This document shows, piece by piece, positions 48,894 through 58,128 of a stretch of 64,000 bases of DNA. Both the position numbers and the translations under genes were made by a program. Source of the stretch: JALHMQ01 sp020248785 (GTDB lineage Bacteria > Pseudomonadota > Gammaproteobacteria > Burkholderiales > Burkholderiaceae_F); assembly GCA_046343415.1 (NCBI GenBank), contig JBKDNL010000028.1, positions 1 to 64,000 on the forward strand, given 5' to 3'. The notes under the pieces were generated by a model. It was not told where the DNA came from, searched no databases, and saw only the letters and a list, made by a program, of their open reading frames with translations. Positions within the stretch are counted from its first letter, which is position 1. Every line of letters starts with the position of its first letter.

Positions 48894-50686
48894 GCGATGT
48901 CAAGACGACCATCGTCGAGCGACTGGCCGATGACGCCGCCGCGGGCATTTTTCTAGACCGCCGCGCGCTCCTGCCGGCGGTGCCGCCGCCGGTCGAGGAC
49001 TTGGCCGCGCTGACGAAGTCCGTCCGTGCGATCAAGACGATCCTGGATGCGCGCGAGGGCCAGGGCTCGTCCGCGCTCGAAGAAGCCGTCACCGTGCGCA
49101 AGCTGGTCGAGCTGGGCGTGCAAATCCAGATCGGCAACGTCACCCTCGGCGACCCACTGAACCGGCCGGAGCCTCCACCCACGGTGTCGGTGGGCTTTCC
49201 CATCGCGGGCAACGTCGGCTACGTCGACCCGCGCCCGGTGTTGACCAGCGCGCCGCTGCCCACGAACCTCACCGTGCAGGGTGCCGTCCAGACGATCTTC
49301 GTGTCGTGGGACTTGATCGACTACCAGAACCACGCCTTCATCGAGGTGTGGCGCAACACCACGAACAACGTCGCCACCGCGACCAAGCTCGGCAACTCGA
49401 CCGGGCTGCAGTACGTGGACGTGACCGGCGCGATGGGCGTGACCTACTGGTACTTCGTCCGCGCGATTGCCGTTGCGGAAGACGGCAGCCTGCTGACCGG
49501 CGCCTACACACTGGGCGTCTCCGGCGGGCGCGGGCAGGTGGGCGGCGTCGACCTGGGGCCGCTGATCGTGGAGGCGGGCAACCTCGCCAACGGCTCGGTC
49601 GGCACGACCAAGATCACCGACGACGCCGTCACCTCGCAGAAGATCGTGGCGAACGCCGTGGTGGCGGGCAAGATCGCAGCCAACGCCATCGGCGCCACGC
49701 AGATCATCGCCGACTCGATCACGGGCGACCGCATTGCGGCGGCCACTATCGCGGGCGATCGCATCCAGGCCAACACGATCACGGCGAGCAACATTCAGGC
49801 CGGCAGCATCACGGGCGACCGGCTGCAGGCCAACACGATCACCGCGGGGCAGATCGCGGCCAACACGATCACGGGCAGCCGCATCGCGGGCTCGACCATC
49901 ACCGCCGACAAGATGAGCGTCACGTCGCTGTCAGCCATCACCGGCACGATGGGCACGCTCAACGCGGGCGTGCTCACGCTCGACAACGCGGGCGGCTGGT
50001 CGTACGTGCGCAGCGCGAACAAGTGGTGGGCCGATGCGACCAACGGCTTCGTCTTCGCGGGGTACGCGCCCGATTCGTCGAGCTTCATGGACGTGCGCTC
50101 GGGCAACAGCTACATCCGCATGTCCGCCGGCGCGTCGGTGGGCGCGACGCAAGAGATCAGCTTCAACAGCGGCCAGATTCTGCTGCGCGGCACCGACGGC
50201 TACTTCTCGGCGACGAACGCGTACGTCCGGGGCGACATCCAAGCCACGAGCATCAACGCAAGCTCGGTGGGCATCGTCAACACGCTGAACCTCGCGGGCG
50301 AGGCTGTGATCGTGCCGCGCTCGACATCGTGCGGCCTCGTGCAGGTGGGCGCCCTCGTGGGGCGGCAGATCATGGCCGTGGCGCTGAACCCCGGCAACGG
50401 CTCGGTGTTCCTGAGCGCCACCATCGAGGTGATGGGCGGCGGCTTCACCCCGGCGGTGACGTTCCAGTTCCGCCGCGACGGCACCCCGCTGCGCACCTTT
50501 GCGCTGGCGGACTCCTCGGGCCCCGGATACAACCAGACGCAGTGCATCACCTACGTCGACCCGGCGCCCGGCGCTGCCAGCTACACCTACGACCTCTTTG
50601 TGATCCGGCAAGCGGCTGGCGACGTTGTTAGCGGTGTGGCTTCGGGAACGCTGTTCGCGCTCGGCGTTAAGAACACGGGAAGCTGA
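48890..50686 (+). CDS. Tail fibre or host-specificity protein with short tandem repeats
   Basis: 598 residues. A fibronectin-like domain (about 125-215) is followed by around ten 9-10-residue repeats (TDDAVTSQKIVANAVVAGKI, GDRIQANTITASNIQAGSIT), typical of fibre shafts linked to J-like host-specificity proteins, then a globular C-terminal domain. Overlaps its neighbours by four and one bases. Confidence 0.75.
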   Translation: MSDVKTTIVERLADDAAAGIFLDRRALLPAVPPPVEDLAALTKSVRAIKTILDAREGQGSSALEEAVTVRKLVELGVQIQIGNVTLGDPLNRPEPPPTVSVGFPIAGNVGYVDPRPVLTSAPLPTNLTVQGAVQTIFVSWDLIDYQNHAFIEVWRNTTNNVATATKLGNSTGLQYVDVTGAMGVTYWYFVRAIAVAEDGSLLTGAYTLGVSGGRGQVGGVDLGPLIVEAGNLANGSVGTTKITDDAVTSQKIVANAVVAGKIAANAIGATQIIADSITGDRIAAATIAGDRIQANTITASNIQAGSITGDRLQANTITAGQIAANTITGSRIAGSTITADKMSVTSLSAITGTMGTLNAGVLTLDNAGGWSYVRSANKWWADATNGFVFAGYAPDSSSFMDVRSGNSYIRMSAGASVGATQEISFNSGQILLRGTDGYFSATNAYVRGDIQATSINASSVGIVNTLNLAGEAVIVPRSTSCGLVQVGALVGRQIMAVALNPGNGSVFLSATIEVMGGGFTPAVTFQFRRDGTPLRTFALADSSGPGYNQTQCITYVDPAPGAASYTYDLFVIRQAAGDVVSGVASGTLFALGVKNTGS

Positions 50687-51195
50687 TGAAGTATTACGCA
50701 CGATTCCAGCCCGACGGTCGGGTGCTCGACGTGAGCACGCTGCCGGACGAAGACCCGGCGCCTGGCGCCGCGTACGAGGAAGTGGCGAACGATGTCACGC
50801 CGTTCTCGCACGTCAAGCGCGGGGGCCAACTTGTCGCCCTCACGCCCGACGAGGAGGCGCGGCTGCGCGCGTACAAGCACAACGCGGTATGGGACAGCAA
50901 CGCGCTCGACTGGGTGGACGCCCGCTCAGCCGCCGACTACGGGCGCGACAAGGCCAAGGCTGTCCGCGCGGAAGCGCTCACGCGCATCCAAGCTGAGATG
51001 CCGGGCATCAACGACTTCGAGGCGCTGCAGCTAGTCCGTGAGCTGTGGCTGTCAATCGCGCCGGCCGCGCGTCAGCCCACGGCCAAGCTCGCCAAGGTGC
51101 TCGCCATCCACCAGGCGGCGCGGCAGGCCATTACCGCTATCCAATCTGCCACCGACCGCCCCGCCGTTGATGCAGTCGTCGTGACGTGGCCGTAG
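50686..51195 (+). CDS. Probable tail fibre assembly or tail protein
   Basis: 169 residues: MKYYARFQPDGRVLDVSTLPDEDPAPGAAYEEV, then GGQLVALTPDEEARLRAYKHNAVWDSN, then helices. The beta start followed by a Pro-Asp-Glu-Glu helix resembles fibre-assembly-type proteins coded after fibre genes; the match is partial. Confidence 0.55.
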   Translation: MKYYARFQPDGRVLDVSTLPDEDPAPGAAYEEVANDVTPFSHVKRGGQLVALTPDEEARLRAYKHNAVWDSNALDWVDARSAADYGRDKAKAVRAEALTRIQAEMPGINDFEALQLVRELWLSIAPAARQPTAKLAKVLAIHQAARQAITAIQSATDRPAVDAVVVTWP

Positions 51196-51226
51196 TTTAC
51201 TGACCCACCCCTATAGGAGAACTGCA

Positions 51227-51598
51227 ATGGCAATGCAGAAAGACATCGAGTTTCCCTCGGGTGTGGTGGCGACTTACCACCGCATCCTGCGGGCCAGCGC
51301 CGACTTCGTGAGCCGGCCCGGCTACACCATCCTCTACGTCGAGGTGGGGTGCTACCTGAGCAAAGAGGCGCGCGAGGCGGGCAAAGCCCCTGTCACGACC
51401 GAGCAACGCACCATCGCGCTGCAGGGCAACGAGCCCAGCCGCGACACGCTTTACAGCGTCCTGTCCCAGCCGGTGCGCAAGAAGACGATCAACGTGCCGG
51501 TCGGCGCCGACCCCACGACGCCGCAGCCAATCACCGAGGCAGTCGAAGTGGATGACCCGGAAAGCATCACCGGCTTCAACGGCGCGACCCTCTGCTAA
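51227..51598 (+). CDS. Hypothetical late protein
   Basis: 123 residues: DIEFPSGVVATYHRILRASADFVSRPGYTILYVEVGCYLSKEAREAG. A beta-rich protein of the type found near fibre genes. GGAG precedes the ATG. Function unknown. Confidence 0.6.
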   Translation: MAMQKDIEFPSGVVATYHRILRASADFVSRPGYTILYVEVGCYLSKEAREAGKAPVTTEQRTIALQGNEPSRDTLYSVLSQPVRKKTINVPVGADPTTPQPITEAVEVDDPESITGFNGATLC

Positions 51599-51612
51599 GG
51601 GGCTAGCGCTCA

Positions 51613-51624
51613 CTAACGTGTTAG
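51613..51624. promoter_or_regulatory. Late palindrome-like site 5 (CTAACGTGTTAG)
   Basis: Perfect match to CTAACRTGTTAG, 35 bases before the next gene, followed by CATAAT. Confidence 0.6.
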
Positions 51625-51659
51625 TGCCATAATCCATAATCCAACCTGAAGGAGCGCAT

Positions 51660-51974
51660 ATGTCTCACGCTGAGAAACTGATGAAAGCCGGCGCCGAGTG
51701 CGTCGGGGGCTTCATGTACCTGAACCGCGTCCATGTCGGCACGTACAAGGACAGCGGCTTCGTACTCACCGAGGCGGGCGTGGAAGCCGCCCTCGCCCTG
51801 GCGGAACCGAAGGCTGAGGCTCCGGCGCCCGCCCCCGCGCCCGCTCCGGCGGAACCGGAGGCTGAGGCCCCGGCGCCCGCCCCGAAAACCAAGACGTCAA
51901 AAGCGGCTGCGGCCCCGGCGCCCGCGCCCGCGCCCGACGAAGACCCGCTGGCTGGGCTCGACTTCGACGTGTAA
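51660..51974 (+). CDS. Hypothetical late protein with Pro/Ala-rich tail
   Basis: 104 residues. A small N-terminal domain (MSHAEKLMKAGAECVGGFMYLNRVHVGTYKDSGFVLTEAG) is followed by a Pro/Ala/Glu linker (about residues 52-92) and an acidic end. Strong AAGGAG. The next ATG overlaps the stop. Confidence 0.55.
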   Translation: MSHAEKLMKAGAECVGGFMYLNRVHVGTYKDSGFVLTEAGVEAALALAEPKAEAPAPAPAPAPAEPEAEAPAPAPKTKTSKAAAAPAPAPAPDEDPLAGLDFDV

Positions 51975-52396
51975 TGGGCGCGCTCGTCTACGGCCAAGAC
52001 GAACGAGTGACGGCGTGGGTGGCGGCGCAGTCGGGAGACGCCCCGCCGCCACCCACCGCCGCGGTTGGCTACGAGCGGAATGGCGAGCTTGCCGCCGGCA
52101 CCTACTTCGACGGGTGCAGCGACAACAACATCTTCTGCCACATCGCCAGCACCGGCTTGCTGCCCCGCGAGCTGCTGCAGGCGGCGATGGCGTATGCGTA
52201 CCGGCAGCTTGAGCTGGAGCGCATGACGTTGATAGTGCACGACGACAACGAGCGGTGCATCAACTTGTGCCTGGGACTCGGGGCAGAGCTGGAAGGCGTG
52301 ATGGCGCGGGCTCGCAAGGGCGGCGACATCCTGTTGTTTGTGCTGTGGAACACGAATCGGTTTTGGAGGCGTCTGTGCGAATCTGGTCGAGCCTAG
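51974..52396 (+). CDS. GNAT-like acetyltransferase of the phage structural region
   Basis: 140 residues: AVGYERNGELAAGTYFDGCSDNNIFCHIAS, LLQAAMAYAYRQLELERMTLIVHDDNERCINLCLGLGAELEG. This is the degenerate GNAT fold often coded beside phage internal virion genes; the acetyl-CoA loop is weak, so activity is uncertain. Confidence 0.65.
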   Translation: MGALVYGQDERVTAWVAAQSGDAPPPPTAAVGYERNGELAAGTYFDGCSDNNIFCHIASTGLLPRELLQAAMAYAYRQLELERMTLIVHDDNERCINLCLGLGAELEGVMARARKGGDILLFVLWNTNRFWRRLCESGRA

Positions 52397-53487
52397 TCAT
52401 TGCCGCGCTGGCCCTGTTTGCGCCTGCGCTGGCCCATCGCCGGAGGCCAACCCCGGTCACGTGGCACGCGCGCCGGCAGAAGGCGCCCGCGCCCGACCCC
52501 AACATCGGCATCGCCCAGCGCGAGCAGACCGAGCTGGCCCGCCGCCAGCAGGAGTTCTTCGAGTCAAACTTTGCGCCGCGCTACATGCAGCAGATGGACG
52601 ACCAGCTCGCGCTTGGGCGCCGTCAGGTCGAGAGCATGGAGGAGCTGCAGGACTTCGAGATGGGCCGGTCGCGCCGCTTCGACGAGCGCTACTGGGACAC
52701 CCAGGTGCCGCTTGAAGATCAGTTGATCGACCGGGCTAAGAAATTCAACGAGGCCGGCGAACAAGAGCGCATGGCCGGTCAGGCCGGCGCGGACGTGTCG
52801 CAATCGTTCGACATCAGCCGCCAGAACACCGGCCGCTCGCTGTCCCGCCGCGGCATTTCAATGTCGTCCGGCGCGGGCCTTGCGGCCGTGATGGACAATT
52901 CCACCGAGGAGGCGCTGGCGCGTGCCGGCGCGGTGAACATGACGCGCGAAGCGGCCCGGCAGATGGGCTGGACGCGCCTGGGCGAGGCCGCCGCACTGGG
53001 CCGGGGCCTGCCGGGCTTCGGCGCGCAGTCGTCGCAGCTTGCGATGGGGGCGGGCCAGGGCGCTGTCGGCGCAGGCCAGTCCGGCATGGGGGCCATCAGT
53101 GCCGCGCAGGGCGGCTTCCAGAGCAACAACAGCTCGCTGTCGAACATGTGGCAGAACGTCGGCAACCTGGGCGTGCAGCGCACGCGGCTGGGCATCGACG
53201 CGGCCAACTCCAACAACAGCCTGTTCGACGGCATTGCCGGCATGGCCGCTGGCGGCGCGATGCGCTGGGCGCTGTCGGACAAGCGCGCGAAGACAGACAT
53301 CAAGAAGGTCGGCAAGCTCGACAACGGGCTGCCGGTGTACACGTACCGCTACAAGGGTGACGGCCGTCCGCAGCTCGGCCTGATGGCCCAGGACGTGAAG
53401 AAGAAAGTGCCGGAGGCCGTGCGCAAGGCCGATGACGGCCTGTACCGCGTGAACTACGCACTTGCTGCCAAAGGAGCCACCAAGTGA
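52375..53487 (+). CDS. Virion protein with C-terminal S74 intramolecular chaperone domain
   Basis: 370 residues from GTG at 52375, which has GGAGG six bases before it. The N-terminus is a hydrophobic signal-like stretch (IWSSLVIAALALFAPALA), followed by long helices. The end SDKRAKTDIKKVGKLDNGLPVYTYRYK and GLMAQDVKKKVPEAV is a Peptidase_S74 domain, which trims itself after helping trimer assembly. It overlaps the previous gene by 22 bases. Confidence 0.75.
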   Translation: MRIWSSLVIAALALFAPALAHRRRPTPVTWHARRQKAPAPDPNIGIAQREQTELARRQQEFFESNFAPRYMQQMDDQLALGRRQVESMEELQDFEMGRSRRFDERYWDTQVPLEDQLIDRAKKFNEAGEQERMAGQAGADVSQSFDISRQNTGRSLSRRGISMSSGAGLAAVMDNSTEEALARAGAVNMTREAARQMGWTRLGEAAALGRGLPGFGAQSSQLAMGAGQGAVGAGQSGMGAISAAQGGFQSNNSSLSNMWQNVGNLGVQRTRLGIDAANSNNSLFDGIAGMAAGGAMRWALSDKRAKTDIKKVGKLDNGLPVYTYRYKGDGRPQLGLMAQDVKKKVPEAVRKADDGLYRVNYALAAKGATK

Positions 53488-54755
53488 GCGCATTTCTCCG
53501 CGGAGTCCAGCTCGGCAACTCGATCTATGACGACGTGCAGCGCGAGGAGCTGCTGAAAAAGCAGGAGGCCCGCGCCGCGCAAGACGCGCAGTGGAAGGCC
53601 GAGGATCGCAACCGCGAACAAGGCATCCGCCAGCAGTGGGAGCAGCTTGGTGCCGACCTGCGCGACGGCCAAACGCCCGCGGTGCCGGTGGACGACGACG
53701 GCAACGCACAGCCGCGCGTCGCCGTGTCGCCGGAGCAACTGCACCGCCGGTCGGGCGCGCTGTTCCTCTCGCAGGGCCGCTACGCCGACGCCGTGGGCGC
53801 GCTGGAAAACGAGCGCGCCTCCGGCTTCCGCCGCCAGGACGCTGACCTGGGCGCGACGCTGGCCCAACTCTCGCCGCAGGAAAAGCTGGAGCGCTACGGC
53901 CGCCCGCTGCTCAACGAGAACATGGGCATGCGGGGCGCAATTGGATGGGACGAGAAGACCAAGAAGTACGTCGTCACCGACTTCGACGGCAGTGGGGGCG
54001 TGGACTACCTGACCGACGCCGAGGTCAACGACTACATCATGCAGCAGCACGAGCTGCGCACGGGCCGCACCAGCGAGGGCGCGCAGCGGGGCCTAAAGCG
54101 CGACGAGCGCGTCCGGGGCCGCGTGCGCCAGGATGTGCAGGATCAAAACGCCGCGGTGGCGGCCGCACACACGATGGACCACCAGAGCGCGATGCTGCAG
54201 AACGACCGCACCCGCCTGGGCTGGCAGGGGCAGGACCGTCGTCGCCTGGACGCGCAGCTTGAGCTGGGGCGCCGCGCGGCGGGGCTGTACGAAGGCATGG
54301 TGGCCGCGCGCGGCGCCGGCCCGGCGGGCCAGCAGGCCGCTGCGATCTACGGGCAGCAGCTCGCTGGCATCAACGCCCAACTGCAGGCGCTCGGCCTGCC
54401 GGGCGTGGGTGCGCGCGACCGCTCGGCGCAGCCGCTCAACCCGCTACAGCGTGCGCAGGCTGCGAAGGCGTACGCCGATATGGGCTACTCACCCGCCCAG
54501 GCGCAGATGTTGGTCGACACGAACGGCGACATGGGTGCGGTGCTCGACGGGGCGTTTGCGGGTGGCGGGCAGGCTGGCGGCGCTCCGGCGGCGGCCCCGG
54601 CGGCCCCGGCGGCCCCGCGCCGGCCAGCCGCGCCGCCGATGCACCCTGACTACATCGCCTCGCTACGCGAGCGGGCTGCGCGTGGCGACCGCGCTGCCAC
54701 GGCAGAACTGCGCGCTCTCGACAAAGACCGCCCCGGCGGACACCTGCAGCGGTAG
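53484..54755 (+). CDS. Probable internal virion protein
   Basis: 423 residues, Gln/Ala/Arg-rich and helical (LLKKQEARAAQDAQWKAEDRNREQ, LDAQLELGRRAAGLYEGMVAARG), with a Pro/Ala linker near residues 360-385. Position between the S74 protein and the large membrane-active proteins fits an ejection protein. Confidence 0.65.
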   Translation: MSAFLRGVQLGNSIYDDVQREELLKKQEARAAQDAQWKAEDRNREQGIRQQWEQLGADLRDGQTPAVPVDDDGNAQPRVAVSPEQLHRRSGALFLSQGRYADAVGALENERASGFRRQDADLGATLAQLSPQEKLERYGRPLLNENMGMRGAIGWDEKTKKYVVTDFDGSGGVDYLTDAEVNDYIMQQHELRTGRTSEGAQRGLKRDERVRGRVRQDVQDQNAAVAAAHTMDHQSAMLQNDRTRLGWQGQDRRRLDAQLELGRRAAGLYEGMVAARGAGPAGQQAAAIYGQQLAGINAQLQALGLPGVGARDRSAQPLNPLQRAQAAKAYADMGYSPAQAQMLVDTNGDMGAVLDGAFAGGGQAGGAPAAAPAAPAAPRRPAAPPMHPDYIASLRERAARGDRAATAELRALDKDRPGGHLQR

Positions 54756-54758
54756 CCC

Positions 54759-57005
54759 ATGCTGACCATTCAAGAAATCCGCGCCCGTTACGGCGGCCTG
54801 CCCGATCTGACGGACGAGCAGGTCGTCCAGCGCGCCTACACGGCGCTGCAGCGGTACTACCCGGACTTCCAGAGCTTCGCCAAGGAGGTCGGGTACGACC
54901 CGGAGTGGGACTTCGGTCGGGGCTTGCGCATCGCCGGCCGCAACACGCTGGCCGCAGGTGCCGGCGCAGGCGCGGCGCTGGCGAGCGCGGTCGGCGCGAC
55001 CGGCGTGCGGGACAACCTGCTGGACTACGCTGGCACGCAGAGCCAGCGCGCGGTCGAGCTGGGGCGCACGTCCGATGACGTGGACAATTTCTTCAGCGAC
55101 CCCGGCTCGTTCCTCGCGGCCGGCGCGGGTCAGGCTGTCGGCTACGCCGCGCCGTCCCTGCTGGCTGGCGGTGTCGGGGGCCTGGGCCTGCGCGGCGCTG
55201 CGGCGCTCGGCACGCGCTCAATGGGCGGGCAGCTCGGTGCCCAGGCCGCGCGGCAGGCGACGATGGCCGGCGCGGCCGGCGGGGCGTACGCCTCGAACTA
55301 CGCGCAGGCCACGGGCGGCATCTACAACGAACTGATGGAGCAGGGCATCGACGACCCAGGCCGCGCAGCGGTCTACGGCGCCGGGGTGGCCGCGCTTGAC
55401 ACCGCGCCCGAACTGCTGGGCGTCGGCCGGCTTATGAAGGGTGGCGTCGGCGGCCTGCGCGGTGCCGGTCGCGCGGCCCTGGTGCAGGCGGGCGCTGAAG
55501 GCGCCACCGAGGCCGGGCAGACCGCCATCGAGCGGCAGGCGGCGTACAAGCCGCTGCTTGACGACGAGGCGATGAAGGAGTACCGCAACGCGGCCGCGCT
55601 GGGCGCGCTGGGCGGCGGCCTGTTCGGCGGGGCGACCGGCTGGCGCCGCTCACCGCAGATCACCAACGTGGACGCGCCGCAGACCGACCTGCTGCAGGGC
55701 GAGCGCCCGGACTTCGCGCTGACGAACCCGACCCTGCCGACCGACCCCGACATGCAAATGCCGGGGATGGGCGCCGAGGTCATCAGCGCCGACCCGCGCC
55801 AGATCAACATGTTCGACCCGCAGGGCGAGCCGACGTACTTCGCCGACCCGAGCTTCGGCTTCGGCTATGGCGCGGACGCCGCGGCCAACCCGACGCGCGA
55901 TCCGACGTTCGCCCCCGCCGGCACCGGGCTGGGCACGCCGGGCTTCCAGATGGAGGCGTTCGCACCGGGCGGGCAGACCGAACTGTTCAGCTACGACCAG
56001 CTTCCGCCAGGCGGCCCCGAGAGCGTCGCGGCAATGCCTGACGAGGGCGCGGCGCCGATGGCCGATACGGCCACGGGCGACATCTTTGCCGACCGCCCCA
56101 CGGCGACGGTGCAGACGGACTTCGGATCGAACAACATCACGCGCGAGCTGCGCGTCGCCAACGAGGGCAAGACCGACTCGTGGCTGGCGAAGTTCTCCAA
56201 CGCCCTGTCGGGGGTCATCACCGACCCGGCCAAGACCGCCGAGTTCCTGGAGAACGCGCAGGAGGACAACGTCAACAGCCGCGCGAGCCAAGCGACCACG
56301 GCCCGCCGCGACAAAGTGCTTGCCGCCGCGCGCCAGGTCGCCCAGCGGTTCCAGAGCCGCATGGTCGGCGCCCAGGCGCAGGAAGGCGCGGCGCGCGGCC
56401 GACCGGGGGTTCGTGTGGGCCAGCAGCCGGCCAGCACCACGGCCGACGACATGCGCGCCCGCAACGAGCGCGACGCGTTCAACGAGCAACTGTCGTCGAC
56501 CGACGAGCGCGTGCTGGCGTCGCGCCGCCGGGGCCTGCTGGACGCCGTGCTGGAAGACGCAACCACGCGCAACCCGCTGGGGCGCTTCACGGCGATGCTC
56601 AAGCGCAACGGACTTGGCGCGACCGCCAGCGCCGAGGAGCAGCAGCGCATCAGCCGCTACATGGACGCCAAGGCGGGCCTGACCGGCCAAGGCCAGGGCC
56701 AAGGCCAGGGCGAGCAGCTTGGCGAGCGCACACTGCCGACCGCCGAGCCAAACGTGCCGGCCACCGAGAAAGCCGGCCGAGGCCCGCCGAAGACGCAAAC
56801 AGAGCTCGACTTCGAGGGCAAAGCGACTCCGGCCCCGGCCCCGGCCCCCGCAGAGCCCAGCTACGACGGCGTCGCCGTCGAGCTGACGGTGGATGCGGGC
56901 GGCAAGACACGCAAACTGAAGATCGCGGATGCTGGCAAGAAGCTCCGCGAGCTGCAGACCAAGCGTGACAAGTACCAGCAACTCTTTGTCTGTCTTACAC
57001 GTTAG
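54759..57005 (+). CDS. Large internal virion (ejection) protein
   Basis: 748 residues. The N-terminal third is rich in Ala and Gly with several membrane-like helices ([39 protein letters not shown]), as expected of a protein ejected to form a channel. The middle carries low-complexity acidic loops, the end a small domain (VELTVDAGGKTRKLKIADAGKKL). Its TAG lies in late site 6. No lysozyme or protease motif was seen. Confidence 0.7.
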   Translation: MLTIQEIRARYGGLPDLTDEQVVQRAYTALQRYYPDFQSFAKEVGYDPEWDFGRGLRIAGRNTLAAGAGAGAALASAVGATGVRDNLLDYAGTQSQRAVELGRTSDDVDNFFSDPGSFLAAGAGQAVGYAAPSLLAGGVGGLGLRGAAALGTRSMGGQLGAQAARQATMAGAAGGAYASNYAQATGGIYNELMEQGIDDPGRAAVYGAGVAALDTAPELLGVGRLMKGGVGGLRGAGRAALVQAGAEGATEAGQTAIERQAAYKPLLDDEAMKEYRNAAALGALGGGLFGGATGWRRSPQITNVDAPQTDLLQGERPDFALTNPTLPTDPDMQMPGMGAEVISADPRQINMFDPQGEPTYFADPSFGFGYGADAAANPTRDPTFAPAGTGLGTPGFQMEAFAPGGQTELFSYDQLPPGGPESVAAMPDEGAAPMADTATGDIFADRPTATVQTDFGSNNITRELRVANEGKTDSWLAKFSNALSGVITDPAKTAEFLENAQEDNVNSRASQATTARRDKVLAAARQVAQRFQSRMVGAQAQEGAARGRPGVRVGQQPASTTADDMRARNERDAFNEQLSSTDERVLASRRRGLLDAVLEDATTRNPLGRFTAMLKRNGLGATASAEEQQRISRYMDAKAGLTGQGQGQGQGEQLGERTLPTAEPNVPATEKAGRGPPKTQTELDFEGKATPAPAPAPAEPSYDGVAVELTVDAGGKTRKLKIADAGKKLRELQTKRDKYQQLFVCLTR
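56994..57005. promoter_or_regulatory. Late palindrome-like site 6 (CTTACACGTTAG)
   Basis: Degenerate member of the CTAACRTGTTAG family overlapping the preceding stop codon, nine bases before the holin start. Confidence 0.45.
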
Positions 57006-57014
57006 GATGTAAAC

Positions 57015-57209
57015 ATGAACGACCACACCAAACACGCCGTCGACGCTCTTGCCGTCACGACCACCGTCGCCACCGTGTTTCAGTGGCTCCCCGCCATTGC
57101 GGCGCTGCTGTCGATTGTGTGGACGATCATCCGGCTTTACGAGACAAAAACTGTGCAAGGGATTTTCGAATGGCTCAAGACAAAATTCGCCTCGCTGTTG
57201 GGGCGCTGA
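57015..57209 (+). CDS. Holin-like protein
   Basis: 64 residues with one or two hydrophobic stretches (about 11-40, VTTTVATVFQWLPAIAALLSIVW) and a basic C-terminus, directly upstream of and overlapping the endolysin gene. It would form the membrane lesion or depolarise the membrane at lysis. Confidence 0.75.
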   Translation: MNDHTKHAVDALAVTTTVATVFQWLPAIAALLSIVWTIIRLYETKTVQGIFEWLKTKFASLLGR

Positions 57210-57637
57210 CCATCTCGGGCTCACTGCTGGTGAGCTTGGCGTTGCACGAGGGCTACCGGGGACAGGCGTACGTCCCCGTGCCCGGCGACGTGCCAACCAT
57301 CGGCTTCGGCACGACCGGCGGCGTCAAGATGGGCGATACGACCACGCCCGAGCGCGCTCTCGTGCGCCTGCTCGCGGACGCGGATCGCTTTGCCCAGGCC
57401 GTGCGCCGCTGCGCGCCCGTGCCGATGTTCCAGCACGAGTTCGACGCCTACGTCAGCCTGACCTACAACATCGGCGAGGGAGCGTTCTGCCGCTCGACCC
57501 TGGCGCGCCGGCTGAACGCAGGCGACTACAAAGGCGCCTGCGATGAAATCCTGCGCATGGACAAGTTCCAAGGCCAGCCACTGCCGGGCCTGACTGCCCG
57601 GCGCCAAAAGGAGCATCGCAAATGCTTGGGCCGGTAG
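57170..57637 (+). CDS. Endolysin, GH24 lysozyme with SAR-type N-terminus
   Basis: 155 residues. The N-terminal IRLAVGALTISGSLLVSLAL is weakly hydrophobic and Gly/Ser-rich, fitting a signal-arrest-release segment. The catalytic region HEGYRGQAYVPVPGDVPTIGFG has the GH24 Glu (residue 27), Asp40 and Thr43. FDAYVSLTYNIGEGAFCRST follows. It cleaves peptidoglycan glycan strands. It overlaps the holin by 40 bases. Confidence 0.9.
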   Translation: MAQDKIRLAVGALTISGSLLVSLALHEGYRGQAYVPVPGDVPTIGFGTTGGVKMGDTTTPERALVRLLADADRFAQAVRRCAPVPMFQHEFDAYVSLTYNIGEGAFCRSTLARRLNAGDYKGACDEILRMDKFQGQPLPGLTARRQKEHRKCLGR

Positions 57638-58125
57638 GACTGCGCAACATCGAGCGCGGGCTGTGGATCGCGCTCATCGGCGTCAGCGGGCTGTTCTGCT
57701 TCAGCCTGTACGCGGAAAACGCGAAGCTCAAGCTCGAAATCGCCGAGCGTGAGAACGACATCATCATGCATATCGCCGAGAGCGAAGCCAAGCTGCGCCA
57801 GCAGGAAGCCGCGGCGGTAAAGCGCGTAAACCAACTGGAGATCGAACATGCCGCGCAATCTCAAGATCGTGACCGCGCTCTGTCTGCTGCTCTTGGCCGG
57901 CTGCGCGACGCAGAAGCCCGTGCCGCCCGTAAGCCCGCCGCGGATGCCCCCGCCACCTGCCGCGATTACGGCGCCAGTCCAGACCAACTTTCTGTGTCTG
58001 ACCGAGAAATTCTTGTACGGCTCGGAGCAGCAGCGGACGAAGTTGCTGGACGACTTGCGCTCTGTCGCGCCTACGTCGATACCTTGCGAGAGCTAGCACA
58101 CACTAACATGTTAGACGTACAATAG
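57622..58125 (+). CDS. Rz: Rz-like inner-membrane spanin subunit
   Basis: 167 residues: one N-terminal membrane anchor (GLWIALIGVSGLFCFSLYA), then a coiled coil (KLKLEIAERENDIIMHIAESEAKLRQQ), then a periplasmic end. With Rz1 in another frame it bridges inner and outer membrane in the last lysis step. Confidence 0.85.
   Translation: MLGPVGLRNIERGLWIALIGVSGLFCFSLYAENAKLKLEIAERENDIIMHIAESEAKLRQQEAAAVKRVNQLEIEHAAQSQDRDRALSAALGRLRDAEARAARKPAADAPATCRDYGASPDQLSVSDREILVRLGAAADEVAGRLALCRAYVDTLRELAHTNMLDVQ
57848..58096 (+). CDS. Rz1: Rz1-like outer-membrane spanin lipoprotein, embedded in Rz
   Basis: 82 residues entirely inside the Rz gene in a different frame. Signal peptide ending LLLLAGC, a canonical lipobox, followed by a Pro-rich segment (PVPPVSPPRMPPPP), the hallmark of Rz1. 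Confidence 0.88.
   Translation: MPRNLKIVTALCLLLLAGCATQKPVPPVSPPRMPPPPAAITAPVQTNFLCLTEKFLYGSEQQRTKLLDDLRSVAPTSIPCES
58103..58114. promoter_or_regulatory. Late palindrome-like site 7 (CTAACATGTTAG)
   Basis: Perfect match to CTAACRTGTTAG, inside the end of Rz, 14 bases before the next gene; TACAAT follows. Confidence 0.6.
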
Positions 58126-58128
58126 GCG

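Noticed and set aside
43830..50686. Diversity-generating retroelement in the tail-fibre region
   Set aside because: Some podoviruses carry one next to fibre genes, but no reverse transcriptase, Avd-like gene or template/variable repeat pair with A-specific differences was found; the 73-base repeats differ by one C/T only.
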